Below, piece after piece: positions 46,043 through 56,616 of a stretch of DNA of 64,000 nt (positions are counted from its first letter, which is position 1; the number at the start of each line of letters is the position of its first letter). The position numbers were made by a program, and so were the translations under genes. Under the pieces are notes generated by a model. That model was not told where the DNA came from. It did not search any database and was given only the letters and a program-made list of their open reading frames with translations. Source of the stretch: Variovorax sp. Sphag1AA (GTDB lineage Bacteria > Pseudomonadota > Gammaproteobacteria > Burkholderiales > Burkholderiaceae_C); contig NZ_JACHYC010000004.1 of NCBI RefSeq assembly GCF_014192575.1, positions 62,001 to 126,000 of the forward strand, written 5' to 3'.

Positions 46043-46968
46043 GGCGCGGCATTTTGCCAGCGGCGCCAGTAGTCGAACGCAACCCGGAAGGTGCCGAGCT
46101 GGACCTGCACCGTCTCGGCGATCTCCGCCGCATAGCCACCCGCCATCGCGAATGCCAATGGAATGCGGCGCTGCCACGCGAAGTCGAATACGCGGCGGTC
46201 GCGCGCTTCCAGGCCGTCGAAGCTCAGCTTGAGGCGGCCGAGCCTGTCGCGCTCGAAAGGGTCCGCGCCGGCCAGGTAGATGATCAGCCCGGGCGTGAAG
46301 CGGCGCTCCATTTCGTCGAGCGCATGCTCCACCGCGGCAAGGTATTCCGCGTCGCCACAGCCGTCTGGTAGCTCAACGTCGAGGTCGCTAGCTTCCTTGC
46401 GGAACGGGAAGTTCTTCTGCCCATGGATCGACAGGGTGAAAACGCTCGGATCGCCGCGAAAGATGCTTGCGGTTCCGTTGCCTTGGTGCACATCAAGATC
46501 GACGATCGCGACCTGCAGTCGCGTGCGCGCCTGGCGCCCATGCTCCGCCTGCATGAGCCTTGCAGCGACGGCCGCATCGTTGAAGACGCAGAATCCGCCG
46601 CCCTTGTCGGCACTCGCGTGATGGGTGCCACCGGCCATGTTGGCCGAAACGCCCTCCGCGAGCGCAGCCCGGCAGGCCGCGATGGTTGCGCCCGTGGAAC
46701 GACGCGACCGCTCGACCATCGCCTCGCTCCACGGGAACCCGATCTCGCGCATGGCCGCAGCGCTCACGCTGCCGTCGCTGATCGACGCGATCCACTGCGG
46801 GGTGTGGGCGAGAGCCAGTTCGCCGTCGGAGGCGCGCGGCGCCTCGAACATGTCGACCTGCGGCAGTTGCCGTTCGAGGCCATCGCGCAGCAAGGCGTAC
46901 CGCCCCATCGGAAAACGGTGACCGGGAGGCAGCGGCAGAACAAACTGGCCCGAATAAAAGGCACGCAT
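46039..46968 (-). CDS. Histone-deacetylase-superfamily deacetylase
   Basis: A 309-residue class II-like HDAC fold protein. It has the paired His region AGGTHHASADKGGGFCVFND, the zinc ligands in VDLDVHQGNGTASIF, and IYLAGADPFERDRLG with the third ligand Asp. Catalytic residues appear complete. Bacterial members deacetylate acetylpolyamines, acetoin-type or protein acetyl-lysine substrates; the substrate here is open. The ATG at 46968 is used. It diverges from phaP across a 169-bp gap and is coupled to the thioesterase downstream. Confidence 0.92.
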   Translation of the reverse strand: MRAFYSGQFVLPLPPGHRFPMGRYALLRDGLERQLPQVDMFEAPRASDGELALAHTPQWIASISDGSVSAAAMREIGFPWSEAMVERSRRSTGATIAACRAALAEGVSANMAGGTHHASADKGGGFCVFNDAAVAARLMQAEHGRQARTRLQVAIVDLDVHQGNGTASIFRGDPSVFTLSIHGQKNFPFRKEASDLDVELPDGCGDAEYLAAVEHALDEMERRFTPGLIIYLAGADPFERDRLGRLKLSFDGLEARDRRVFDFAWQRRIPLAFAMAGGYAAEIAETVQVQLGTFRVAFDYWRRWQNAAP

Positions 46969-47005
46969 CGAAACATTCTCGCGATTTAGAAATTGCCTTC
47001 TAAAT

Positions 47006-47018
47006 TGCTGCATAGCAA
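47006..47018 (+). promoter_or_regulatory. PhbF/PhaR operator match, upstream copy
   Basis: TGCTGCATAGCAA matches the TG[N]TGC[N]3GCAA consensus I recall for Herbaspirillum PhbF (a PhaR-type PHB repressor) at every fixed position. It lies just upstream of the candidate phaP -35 box. Confidence 0.7.
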
Positions 47019-47028
47019 CAAAAAACTC

Positions 47029-47056
47029 TTGTCCAGAGCGTTGGCCTAGCTAATAC
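47029..47056 (+). promoter_or_regulatory. phaP: Candidate phaP promoter
   Basis: TTGTCC (47029-47034), a 16-bp spacer and TAATAC (47051-47056) form a plausible sigma-70 promoter. It is bracketed by two PhbF/PhaR-type operators, one just upstream of -35 and one beginning 10 nt after -10. Confidence 0.6.
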
Positions 47057-47065
47057 TTGAGGCCA

Positions 47066-47078
47066 TGCTGCACCGCAA
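47066..47078 (+). promoter_or_regulatory. PhbF/PhaR operator match, downstream copy
   Basis: TGCTGCACCGCAA again matches TG[N]TGC[N]3GCAA at all fixed positions. It would cover or abut the transcription start, a typical repressor position. It is 60 bp from the first copy. Confidence 0.7.
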
Positions 47079-47137
47079 CATACGAGAGGGGCAGCTTCAA
47101 AGTGCAAGTATTCGTCAACTCAAACTGGAGCTCCTAA

Positions 47138-47695
47138 ATGGCCCTCACCGCTGACCAACTGATCGCCGCTCAAAAAGCCAACCTCGAAACCCTCTTCGGC
47201 CTGACCAACAAGGCTTTCGAAGGCGTTGAAAAGCTGGTCGAACTGAACGTGACCGCTTCCAAGGCCGCCCTTACCGAAGCCGCTGACGCCAGCCAAGCCC
47301 TCCTGAACGTCAAGGACGCTCAAGAGCTGCTCGCCCTGCAAGCCAGCCTGTTCCAGCCCCTGGCTGAAAAGACCGCTGCTTACAGCCGTCACCTGTACGA
47401 CATCGCCCAAGGCACCGGCGCCGAATTCACCAAGGCTTTCGAAGTCAAGGCCGCTGAAGCCCAGCAAGCCTTCGTCGGCCTGGTCGACAGCGCTGCCAAG
47501 AACGCTCCCGCCGGTTCGGAAACCGCCGTCGCCGTGATGAAGAGCGCCGTTGCTGCTGCCAACAACGCCTTCGAATCGGTGCAAAAGGCTGTCAAGCAAG
47601 CTTCCGACGTCGCTGAAGCCAACTTCCAGGCTGTGTCGACCACCGCTGTGAACGCCGCCAAGAGCACCGCTCAAACGGCTTCGCGCAAGCGCTAA
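47138..47695 (+). CDS. phaP: Phasin, polyhydroxyalkanoate granule protein
   Basis: A 185-residue phasin coating PHA granules. It is almost fully helical, rich in Ala/Lys/Glu/Gln, with the family start [35 protein letters not shown] and the middle [26 protein letters not shown]. Codon use is strongly biased (highly expressed style). Two PhbF/PhaR operators flank the promoter, so expression should follow PHA accumulation. Two hairpins, the second a strong terminator, follow. Confidence 0.97.
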   Translation: MALTADQLIAAQKANLETLFGLTNKAFEGVEKLVELNVTASKAALTEAADASQALLNVKDAQELLALQASLFQPLAEKTAAYSRHLYDIAQGTGAEFTKAFEVKAAEAQQAFVGLVDSAAKNAPAGSETAVAVMKSAVAAANNAFESVQKAVKQASDVAEANFQAVSTTAVNAAKSTAQTASRKR

Positions 47696-47715
47696 GCCAA
47701 TCATCACCAACAACC

Positions 47716-47732
47716 GCCTGCCTTGAGCAGGC
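47716..47732 (+). terminator. First hairpin after phaP
   Basis: GCCTGC and GCAGGC pair around a 5-nt loop, 20 nt after the phaP stop. No T-run follows; it probably protects the mRNA 3' end ahead of the stronger terminator. Confidence 0.5.
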
Positions 47733-47771
47733 GCAGATTGTCTCCTTGGGTCCTTCGGGATCCAATTCCAG

Positions 47772-47800
47772 GGCCTCGTCTTCGGACGAGGCCTTTTTTT
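47772..47800 (+). terminator. Strong terminator after phaP
   Basis: GGCCTCGTC and GACGAGGCC form a perfect 9-bp stem with a TTCG tetraloop and seven T residues. Confidence 0.96.
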
Positions 47801-47860
47801 GTGCCTGCTTCGGCTCGGATAATCACCCGGTTGCACAAACGAGACACAGGAGAAAAGTTC

Positions 47861-48619
47861 ATGCAAATCGCAGGCAAGGTTTTCATCGTCACCGGCGGCG
47901 CTTCGGGGCTCGGGGAGGGCACGGCGCGGATGCTGGCCGCAAATGGCGGCAAGGTGGTCATCGCCGACATGCAGGCCGACAAGGGCGAAGCGGTCGCCAA
48001 GGAGATCGGCGGCGTTTTCGTCAAATGTGACGTGAGCCAGGAAGCGGACGGACAGGCTGCGGTGGCCGCCGCCCTCAAGCTCGGCAAGCTCATGGGCCTC
48101 GTCAACTGCGCAGGCATCGCGCCCGCTGAAAAAACAGTCGGCAAGAACGGACCGCACGGTCTGGCGGTCTTCAGCAAGACGGTCATGGTCAACCTCGTGG
48201 GCAGCTTCAACATGATCCGGCTTGCAGCCGATGCGATGAGCAAGAACGAGCCCGAATCAACCGGCGAGCGCGGTGTGCTGATTTCCACCGCCTCGGTCGC
48301 GGCCTACGACGGCCAGATCGGCCAGGCCGCCTACAGCGCATCGAAGGGCGGCGTCGTCGGCATGACGCTTCCGATCGCCCGCGACCTGGCGCGCAGCGGC
48401 ATCCGCAACATGACGATCGCTCCGGGCATCTTCGGCACCCCGATGCTTTTCGGCATGCCACAGGAAGTGCAGGACGCGCTCGCCGCGAGCGTGCCCTTCC
48501 CCTCGCGCCTCGGCACGCCCGAGGACTACGCGAAGCTCGCCCGCCACATCATCGAGAACGACATGCTCAACGGCGAGGTGATCCGACTCGACGGCGCGAT
48601 CCGTTTGGCGCCGCGCTGA
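47861..48619 (+). CDS. SDR-family 3-hydroxyacyl-CoA dehydrogenase (HSD10-like)
   Basis: A 252-residue short-chain dehydrogenase. The cofactor motif [20 protein letters not shown], the [10 protein letters not shown] segment and the catalytic Ser-Tyr-Lys ([18 protein letters not shown]) are present, with [14 protein letters not shown] downstream. This set matches type II 3-hydroxyacyl-CoA or 3-hydroxy-2-methylbutyryl-CoA dehydrogenases used in fatty and branched-chain acid breakdown. AGGAG lies before the ATG. Its last 53 bases overlap the end of the opposite-strand BrkB gene. Confidence 0.9.
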   Translation: MQIAGKVFIVTGGASGLGEGTARMLAANGGKVVIADMQADKGEAVAKEIGGVFVKCDVSQEADGQAAVAAALKLGKLMGLVNCAGIAPAEKTVGKNGPHGLAVFSKTVMVNLVGSFNMIRLAADAMSKNEPESTGERGVLISTASVAAYDGQIGQAAYSASKGGVVGMTLPIARDLARSGIRNMTIAPGIFGTPMLFGMPQEVQDALAASVPFPSRLGTPEDYAKLARHIIENDMLNGEVIRLDGAIRLAPR

Positions 48620-49529
48620 CGCTCCCTAGGGCGCCTTCGGAATCGTCGGGCTGCTTCAGGCTGCCCGTACGTTCCAGGCGCTCGTATTGAGCGATCACCT
48701 GGGCACCGAACAGCACCAATGTTGCGGCGATCTCCAGGCTCAGAAGCACGACGATCGCCGTCGTCAGCGAGCCGTAGACCACGCTGACCTGCGACAGCGT
48801 CGCAAAGTACAGCACCAGCACCCGGCGGGTGACTTCCCAGAGCAGCGCCGCAGTCACGCCGCCCAGCAACGCATGGCGCAGCCTGAGATGCCCGACGGGC
48901 ATCACCAGGTAGAGCGAGGTCAGCATGAAGATTTCCCCGGCCAGTCCGAGCAGATACAACAGCAACCCCGATACGCCAGAGAGCGACCAGCTGTGGCCGA
49001 GCAGCTCGACGCGCTCTTCCCCGATGACCTGCAGCGCGCCGGAAACGAGCGTGACCAGCATCAGCCCAAGGCACAGGCAGAAGATGTAGATGTACGGCAT
49101 CACCGCCGACATCAGGAAGTGCCGCGAATGGTCTGCCTTGCGGTGGTGGAAGATCACCGCCATCGCGCTTTCCAGCACGGTGAACGCCAGCGAGCTGAAG
49201 AAGATCATCGTCACCAGCAACACCGGCCCGAGAACGTCAGCGTGGGTGAGGAAGTTCGACAATTCCGAGACCAGCGCGCGTGACTGCCCCGGCACGAGCC
49301 ATTCGAGGTAGCGCCCGACCGCGCTCAGCAGCGCGGACTGGTCGATGAAGTGCGACATCGCCATCACGCTGACAATCAGGAGCGGCACGATCGACAGCAG
49401 CGCGTAATAGGCCACGGCGCCCGCAAGCAGCAACCCCTGGTTGGCTTTGAAGCTCTTGAGCGCCTCCCACATGAATCTCAGCGGGTGCTTCAGGAGCGGG
49501 ACGGCGTGATGAATGGATCGGCGGATCAT
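48567..49529 (-). CDS. YihY/BrkB family inner-membrane protein
   Basis: A 320-residue polytopic protein of the YihY (former RNase BN/BrkB) family, with about six hydrophobic helices. It contains [24 protein letters not shown], the [18 protein letters not shown] periplasmic part, and [28 protein letters not shown] and [27 protein letters not shown] toward the end. Its role is unknown. The final 50 residues or so are polar and Arg/Ser-rich, and the last 17 codons lie over the 3' end of the SDR gene. The ATG at 49529 is used; longer frames would cross the dnaG promoter. Confidence 0.88.
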   Translation of the reverse strand: MIRRSIHHAVPLLKHPLRFMWEALKSFKANQGLLLAGAVAYYALLSIVPLLIVSVMAMSHFIDQSALLSAVGRYLEWLVPGQSRALVSELSNFLTHADVLGPVLLVTMIFFSSLAFTVLESAMAVIFHHRKADHSRHFLMSAVMPYIYIFCLCLGLMLVTLVSGALQVIGEERVELLGHSWSLSGVSGLLLYLLGLAGEIFMLTSLYLVMPVGHLRLRHALLGGVTAALLWEVTRRVLVLYFATLSQVSVVYGSLTTAIVVLLSLEIAATLVLFGAQVIAQYERLERTGSLKQPDDSEGALGSVSAAPNGSRRRVGSPRR

Positions 49530-49610
49530 CGGTCGGTGTCGGGAAGACGAGTATGCCGCCGGCCGGCGTCCGTTTGATGGCTTGCGTATCATTTGCCGCT
49601 CTCCGCCTAC

Positions 49611-51545
49611 ATGACCATCCCCGCCTCTTTCATCCAGGAACTGATCGCACGCGCCGACGTCGTCGAGATCGTCGGCCGCTACGTCCAGCTCAGGAAGGCG
49701 GGTGCCAATTTCATGGGCCTCTGCCCATTCCATGGGGAGAAGTCACCCTCGTTCTCGGTCAGCCCGACCAAGCAGTTCTATCACTGCTTCGGCTGCGGCG
49801 CGCACGGCAACGCGATCGGCTTCCTGATGGAGCACGCTGGCATGGGCTTCGTCGAGGCGGTGCACGACCTCGCAGGGCAGTACGGCATGCAGGTGCCTGA
49901 GGACGACGCATCCCCCGAGGAACGCGCGCGCGCCGCAGGACAACGCCAGAAGCAGGCCACGCTGAACGAAGTGCTCACCAAGGCAGGCGATGCCTACCGC
50001 AAGCACCTGCGGCAGTCGAAAGGCGCGATCGCCTACCTCAAGGGCCGCGGCGTCTCGGGCGAGATCGCGCGCCATTTCGGCATCGGCTACGCGCCCGCCG
50101 GCTGGCGCACGCTGGCGAGCGTGTTTCCGGACTACGACGACCCGCTGCTGACTGAAAGCGGGCTCGTGATCGCCGCCGAAGCGGACGACAGCGGCGAAGG
50201 CAAGCGCTACGACCGGTTCCGCGACCGGGTCATGTTTCCCATCCGCAACGTCAAGGGCGAATGCATCGGATTCGGCGGTCGGGTGCTCGGTGACGAGAAG
50301 CCCAAGTACCTGAATTCGCCCGAAACGCCGGTCTTCAGCAAGGGGCGTGAGCTGTACGGGCTTTTCGAGGCCCGGGCGGCGTTCCGCGAGCGCGGCTATG
50401 CGTTGGTCACCGAGGGCTACATGGACGTGGTGGCGCTCGCCCAACTCGGTTTTCCGAACGCGGTCGCGACGCTCGGCACCGCCTGCACGCCTGAACACGT
50501 GCAGAAGCTGTTCCGCTTCACCGACGCCGTGGTCTTCAGCTTCGACGGCGACGCTGCCGGCCGGCGCGCCGCGCGCAAGGCGCTCGATGGCGCCCTGCCC
50601 TACGCCACGGACGTTCGCAGCATCAAGTTCCTCTTCCTGCCGACGGAACACGACCCCGACAGCTTCATCCGCGAATTCGGCGCGGATGCCTTCGCGCGCT
50701 TCGTCAACGAGGCCACGCCGCTCAGCCGCTTCATGATCGAAGCCGCGCGCGAGGGCTGTGACCTCGGGACGGCAGAGGGCCGCGCCCACATGGCGAGCAA
50801 CGCCCGTCCGCTGTGGACGGCGCTGCCCGAAGGCGCACTGAAGCGTCAGTTGCTCGGAGAAATCGCGGCGCTGGTGCAATTGAGCGGCCAGGAGCTCGGC
50901 GAGCTGTGGGCGCCGGCAGCCGGCAAGGCGCCGCCGCCCGTATCTGCCGCGGCGAGCGACGGCGACTGGAGCGCCTGGGCCGACCGCGGCGAATGGGTCG
51001 AAGAAGCGCCCAGGTCCTTCCAGGACCGGCGGCGCTTCAAATCCGGCCGGCCGCAGTCGCCACCGCGCCCGCCGCCAGGTGGACGGAAGCTCCCGACGAG
51101 CCGTTCCGACGTGGCGGTGCGGCTGATCCTCTCGAACATGGCCGAATGGGAAGGCCTGTCGCACGAGCTGCACGCGATGCTTTGCGACCTGCCGGGCGAT
51201 CACGGGCAGCTCTTCGCCTGGCTCGACAGCCAGCTCCACGAGCACGGCGTCCAGCCCTGGGCGGCGTTGCGCGAAGGACTGCGGGAGCAGTCATTCGAGG
51301 CGCTGGCCCTGCGCGTCATGACCGGACCCGAGGGCGGCCCGCTGGTGAGTGCAGAGGGCGAAGGGGCCACCGACGCCGTGGGCGAGCTGCGCAACGTGCT
51401 CGACTACATGCTGGACGACCTGCTCAAGGCCCAGCAGAGCGAGGCAATTTCCGCGGTCGGCAGCGATCCGCTGGCCCTGGAACGCTACAAAGCCCTGGAA
51501 ATCCGACGTCTCGAGTTGCGCAAGCGCCTGAAACCGGCTACGTAA
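49611..51545 (+). CDS. dnaG: DNA primase
   Basis: A 644-residue DnaG. The zinc-binding domain has Cys38, His41, Cys59 and Cys62 (LCPFHGEKSPSF, FYHCFGCG). The catalytic core follows (YDRFRDRVMFPIRN, GFGGRVLGDEKPKYLNSPET), with the TOPRIM metal sites TEGYMDVVALAQLG and FSFDGDAAGRRAAR. The C-terminal DnaB-interacting domain comes after a Pro/Arg-rich linker. It makes the RNA primers for replication; its partner helicase DnaB is encoded 45 kb away. rpoD follows, the core of the macromolecular-synthesis operon; rpsU is not upstream. Confidence 0.97.
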   Translation: MTIPASFIQELIARADVVEIVGRYVQLRKAGANFMGLCPFHGEKSPSFSVSPTKQFYHCFGCGAHGNAIGFLMEHAGMGFVEAVHDLAGQYGMQVPEDDASPEERARAAGQRQKQATLNEVLTKAGDAYRKHLRQSKGAIAYLKGRGVSGEIARHFGIGYAPAGWRTLASVFPDYDDPLLTESGLVIAAEADDSGEGKRYDRFRDRVMFPIRNVKGECIGFGGRVLGDEKPKYLNSPETPVFSKGRELYGLFEARAAFRERGYALVTEGYMDVVALAQLGFPNAVATLGTACTPEHVQKLFRFTDAVVFSFDGDAAGRRAARKALDGALPYATDVRSIKFLFLPTEHDPDSFIREFGADAFARFVNEATPLSRFMIEAAREGCDLGTAEGRAHMASNARPLWTALPEGALKRQLLGEIAALVQLSGQELGELWAPAAGKAPPPVSAAASDGDWSAWADRGEWVEEAPRSFQDRRRFKSGRPQSPPRPPPGGRKLPTSRSDVAVRLILSNMAEWEGLSHELHAMLCDLPGDHGQLFAWLDSQLHEHGVQPWAALREGLREQSFEALALRVMTGPEGGPLVSAEGEGATDAVGELRNVLDYMLDDLLKAQQSEAISAVGSDPLALERYKALEIRRLELRKRLKPAT

Positions 51546-51550
51546 ATCGG

Positions 51551-51579
51551 TTCTTGAAAAAGCTGTAACACGCTATAAT
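51551..51579 (+). promoter_or_regulatory. rpoD: Candidate rpoD promoter
   Basis: TTCTTG (51551-51556), a 17-bp spacer and a perfect TATAAT (51574-51579) just after the dnaG stop. It would give an mRNA leader of about 255 nt. A perfect 7-bp hairpin, GCCAGAC/GTCTGGC (51590-51612), lies right at the expected transcription start. Confidence 0.6.
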
Positions 51580-51842
51580 CTAAGGCTTCGCCAGACGCTA
51601 GCCGTGTCTGGCAAAGGCAAGAGCGACAGCAGCACCTCCGGGCCGACCCCAAGCGCAATGCACTTCCCGACGGGAAACGGGTCAATACACCGCAAGGACT
51701 GCACACCAAATGATCGCCCGACATCTTGCCTGTTGAAGGCTTCGGGGACTCCGTCCTCCTGGCCTCAGTGTTTGTGCTCCTGCCTGCGCCGGGTTTGTGG
51801 CGCTTGTGATTCCGCTTGGTCCATCTTGTTCTACGAGGTTTT

Positions 51843-54161
<2,319 letters not shown>

Positions 54162-54180
54162 TCTCCAGCGATCGGAATCT

Positions 54181-54207
54181 GAAGGCGCCTGAGGGCGCCT
54201 TCTTTTT
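54181..54207 (+). terminator. Terminator after rpoD
   Basis: GAAGGCGCC and GGCGCCTTC form a perfect 9-bp stem around TGAG and end in TTTTT, 19 nt after the rpoD stop. Confidence 0.94.
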
Positions 54208-54236
54208 GCTCAAAACAAGATGGAGACCCAAGACGG

Positions 54237-55475
54237 ATGAACCCCGACGCGCACAAACTCTGGCGCGCGCCCCGCTGGGCGCTGGCGATCCTGCTGGCGG
54301 TGCTGGGCATGCTCGGTCCGTTCTCGATCGATACCTACATTCCCGCGTTCTCGGGCATTGCACACTCGATCGGCGCCTCGCCGGTGGAGATGCAGCAGAC
54401 GCTCTCGGCGTACCTCTTCGGCTTCGCCTTCATGAACCTGTTCCACGGCGCGCTGTCGGACAGCTTCGGCCGCCGCCCGGTGGTGCTGTGGGGTCTGGTG
54501 GTGTTCACCGTCGCATCGCTCGGGTGCGCGCTGTCGCAGACCATTGGGTGGCTGGTGTTCTTCCGGGCGCTGCAAGGTTTGTCGACCGGCGCAGGCATCG
54601 TCGTTTCGCGCGCGGTGATCCGCGACATGTTTCCGCCGGCCGAGGCCCAGCGGGTGATGAGCCAAGTCACGATCTATTTCGGCATTGCGCCTGCGATCGC
54701 GCCGATCGTCGGCGGCTTCCTGTTCGTGCACCTGGGGTGGCACAGCATCTTCTGGTTCCTGGTCGCCGTGGGTGTGATCCTGTGGACTGCCAACTACAAG
54801 CTACTGCCTGAGACGCTGCACCAGGACCACCGCCAGCCCTTCGAGGTCCGGCACTTGCTTCGGGGCTACTGGAGCCTCTGCTCCGATCCGCGCTTCCTTC
54901 TGCTGGCGCTTGCGAGCGGCGTGCCGTTCAACGGCATGTTCCTGTACGTGCTGGCCGCGCCTGCGTTCCTCGGCGAACACCTGAGCCTCGCGCCGACGCA
55001 GTTCTTCTGGTTCTTCCTGCTGACCATCGGCGGCATCATGCTCGGCGCGTGGGCCAGCGGCCGCATGGCGGGCAAGGTGGCGCCGAAGCGGCAGATCCGC
55101 GATGGTTTCGTGATCATGCTGGCGACCTCGATCGTCAACGTGATTGCCAATGCGCTCTTCACGCCGCACGCGGCCTGGGCCCTGTGGCCGTTGGCGGTGT
55201 TCGCTTTCGGCTGGGCGCTGATGGTGCCGGTGGTCACGCTGCTGGTGCTCGACCTGCATCCCGAGCGCCGTGGCATGGCCTCCTCGTTGCAGGCCGTGAT
55301 CGGCTCGACAGCCAACGGGATCGTCGCGGGCATGATCGCGCCGCTGGTGATGCACTCCACGCTGGCGCTGGCCAGCACCTCCATCCTGATGCTGGGAATC
55401 GGGCTCGTCGCCTGGGCCTGGTTGCACCAGCGCTGGCCGGAGATCGGGCGGCTGGCAGCCCGGGAAGCAAGCTGA
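54237..55475 (+). CDS. Bcr/CflA-type multidrug efflux MFS transporter
   Basis: A 412-residue 12-helix transporter with the Bcr/CflA landmarks FSIDTYIPAFSGIAHSIGASP, the loop motif HGALSDSFGRRPVVLWGL and RALQGLSTGAGIVVSRAVIRDMF. The family exports chloramphenicol-, bicyclomycin- or cysteine-type compounds by proton antiport; the substrate here is unknown. It lies 10 bp upstream of the HPP-CBS gene on the same strand, so the two may be co-transcribed. Confidence 0.92.
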   Translation: MNPDAHKLWRAPRWALAILLAVLGMLGPFSIDTYIPAFSGIAHSIGASPVEMQQTLSAYLFGFAFMNLFHGALSDSFGRRPVVLWGLVVFTVASLGCALSQTIGWLVFFRALQGLSTGAGIVVSRAVIRDMFPPAEAQRVMSQVTIYFGIAPAIAPIVGGFLFVHLGWHSIFWFLVAVGVILWTANYKLLPETLHQDHRQPFEVRHLLRGYWSLCSDPRFLLLALASGVPFNGMFLYVLAAPAFLGEHLSLAPTQFFWFFLLTIGGIMLGAWASGRMAGKVAPKRQIRDGFVIMLATSIVNVIANALFTPHAAWALWPLAVFAFGWALMVPVVTLLVLDLHPERRGMASSLQAVIGSTANGIVAGMIAPLVMHSTLALASTSILMLGIGLVAWAWLHQRWPEIGRLAAREAS

Positions 55476-55485
55476 CGCTGAACCC

Positions 55486-56616
55486 ATGCGCTTCGAGTCC
55501 CTCTCCACATTCGCGCGCGCCTGGATCCCGGGCCCCACGTCCGCCAACGCTCAGGAACGCCTGCGGGCAACCATAGGTGCCGGCGTCGGCCTCCTCTTCA
55601 CCGCCCTGATCTGCCACTGGGTCGGCATTTCCTCGAGCGTCCCGTGGCTCATCGCGCCGATAGGCGCGAGCGCGGTGCTGGTCTTCGCGCTGCCGGGGAG
55701 CCCACTCGCCCAACCCTGGCCGGTGATCGGGGGCAACACCATTGCGGCGCTGGTCGGCATCGCCTGCGTGAACTGGCTGCCGGACGGCGTCTGGCTCGAT
55801 GCCTTCGCAACCGCGCTGGCGATCGGCGTGATGTTCTCGCTGCGCTGCCTGCATCCGCCGGGCGGCGCGGCGGCGCTGCTCATCGTGCTGACCCACACCA
55901 CGCAGTTCTCGTTCGCCTTCTTCCCGACCATGGTGAACTCGGTGCTGCTGGTACTCGCAGGCGTGATCTACAACAGCCTGACCGGCCGGCGCTACCCGCA
56001 CGTCCAGATCGCGCCGAAGCCCTCTCCCGCCGACAGCCGGCTCAGCTCGATCGATATCGATGCGGTGCTTGCGCGCTACAACCAGGTACTCGACATCAGC
56101 CGAGACGATCTCGAATCGCTGATCCGCCAGACCGAGGTCGAGTCGTGGCACCGGCGGCTCGGAACGGTCCATTGCGCCGACCTCATGTCGCGCGACCTCG
56201 CCTCCGTTGAGTTCGGCACGCCGCTGCAGGAAGCCTGGGCGCTGATGCACGAGCGGCGCATCAAGGCGTTGCCGGTGGTCGACCGCAGCCGGCGTGTGGT
56301 CGGGATCATCACGCAGGCGGATTTCTTCCGGCACATCGACCTGCAGCACCATGAAGGCATCGGCGGGCGCTTGCGCGACTTCATCCGCGCCACCCGCACC
56401 GTGATGTCCAGCAAGCCCGAAGTGGTCGGCCAGATCATGACGCGACAGGTGCGCGTGGCGAGCGCCGACCGGCCGCTCGCCGAACTGGTGCCGCTCTTCT
56501 CGGAAGGCGGCCATCACCACATTCCGATCATCGACGCCGACAAGCGGCTGGTCGGGATGATCACGCAGTCCGATTTCGTGCGCGCGCTGTATCGGGCCGT
56601 GGGCCCGGAGGCCTGA
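55486..56616 (+). CDS. HPP-family membrane protein with two CBS domains
   Basis: A 376-residue protein. The N-terminal HPP integral membrane domain has several helices and the namesake region (PWLIAPIGASAVLVFALPGSPLAQPWPVIGGN, LRCLHPPGGAAALL). A linker leads to two CBS domains (about 225-285, EAWALMHERRIKALPVVDRSRRVVGIIT; about 310-370, LVPLFSEGGHHHIPIIDADKRLVGMIT). HPP proteins of plants and cyanobacteria carry nitrite; CBS domains bind adenine nucleotides. Its last 56 bases overlap the end of a LysR gene on the other strand. Confidence 0.93.
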   Translation: MRFESLSTFARAWIPGPTSANAQERLRATIGAGVGLLFTALICHWVGISSSVPWLIAPIGASAVLVFALPGSPLAQPWPVIGGNTIAALVGIACVNWLPDGVWLDAFATALAIGVMFSLRCLHPPGGAAALLIVLTHTTQFSFAFFPTMVNSVLLVLAGVIYNSLTGRRYPHVQIAPKPSPADSRLSSIDIDAVLARYNQVLDISRDDLESLIRQTEVESWHRRLGTVHCADLMSRDLASVEFGTPLQEAWALMHERRIKALPVVDRSRRVVGIITQADFFRHIDLQHHEGIGGRLRDFIRATRTVMSSKPEVVGQIMTRQVRVASADRPLAELVPLFSEGGHHHIPIIDADKRLVGMITQSDFVRALYRAVGPEA

